From contig JASEHG010000126.1 in the NCBI GenBank assembly GCA_030018855.1, positions 1-6,010 on the forward strand: a DNA stretch of 6,010 nucleotides. The letters are read 5' to 3'. Origin of the DNA: Candidatus Brocadiaceae bacterium. Its GTDB lineage: Bacteria > Planctomycetota > Brocadiia > Brocadiales > Bathyanammoxibiaceae. The notes below the pieces were generated by a model. It was not told where the DNA came from. It did not search any database and worked only from the letters and a program-made list of their open reading frames with translations. Numbering within the stretch: position 1 is the first letter of the stretch; each line of letters begins with the position of its first letter. Positions 5,975-6,010 of the stretch are shown piece by piece. The position numbers were made by a program, and so were the translations under genes.

Positions 5975-6010
5975 CCACCCCCGAAAAAACAAGGGTTTAA
6001 AAGTTCAAGG

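Larger units (their letters stand above)
5896..5998 (-). terminator. Possible terminator of a gene upstream of the window
   Basis: On the minus strand CCCTTGT (5994-5988 region) can pair with ACAAGGG (5914-5908 region), followed directly by CTTTTTATTTTT (to about 5896). The arms enclose about 70 bases holding two GC-rich hairpins, so the whole would fold as a branched structure rather than a simple stem-loop. The T-rich tract and its place just before promoter P2 favour a leftward terminator for a neighbour to the right. The long loop is against it, and a small mobile or repeat element bounded by these arms is an alternative. Confidence 0.35.

Noticed and set aside
1..6010. CRISPR array, tRNA, rRNA, insertion sequence or phage gene
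   Set aside because: No regularly spaced repeats, no RNA-gene-like sequence recognised, and no transposase or phage protein in any frame.

Overview
The window carries one complete cell-elongation ("rod complex" or elongasome) operon, read leftward on the minus strand: mreB (5711-4656), mreC (4675-3734), mreD (3729-3226), mrdA/PBP2 (3236-1266) and rodA/mrdB (1261-161). Together the genes give the cytoplasmic actin-like filament (MreB), two membrane linkers (MreC, MreD), the elongation-specific transpeptidase (PBP2) and its SEDS glycosyltransferase partner (RodA). All five look intact, with their catalytic motifs present. Junctions are very tight: 20-nt overlap, 4-nt gap, 11-nt overlap, 4-nt gap. 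A single polycistronic mRNA with translational coupling is the natural reading. No convincing gene lies on the plus strand; the long plus-strand ORFs are antisense shadows.

The 299 bases upstream of mreB (5712-6010) are AT-rich near the gene and hold the control region. I see three leftward sigma70-type promoters. The most distal is a perfect TTGACA-16-TATAAT match. It would make a leader of roughly 147 nt that begins with a strong Shine-Dalgarno and a 9-codon mini-ORF. Further upstream (about 5903-6002) is a nest of inverted repeats ending in a T-rich run, which may be the terminator of a gene outside the window or a small interspersed repeat. Downstream of rodA (1-160) there is no gene. The far left edge holds a perfect 26-bp palindrome next to a second repeat-like motif, so the operon is bordered by palindromic repeat DNA on both sides.

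Organism: a bacterium with a Gram-negative-type mreBCD-mrdA-rodA arrangement and moderately high GC coding DNA, using ATG and GTG starts with AAGGTGA/GGTGAG-type ribosome sites. The sequence does not fix the lineage. The MreB and PBP2 style, the CXXCH motif in PBP2 and the palindromic repeats would suit an environmental lineage such as an anammox-like planctomycete or another deep-branching, cytochrome-rich group, but this is a weak guess.

I do not see a new multi-gene system. The best leads are a cytochrome-c-type CXXCH motif in the extracytoplasmic part of PBP2, a likely zinc site in the PBP2 transpeptidase domain that uses more cysteines than the known one, and the tandem-promoter leader with its mini-ORF.
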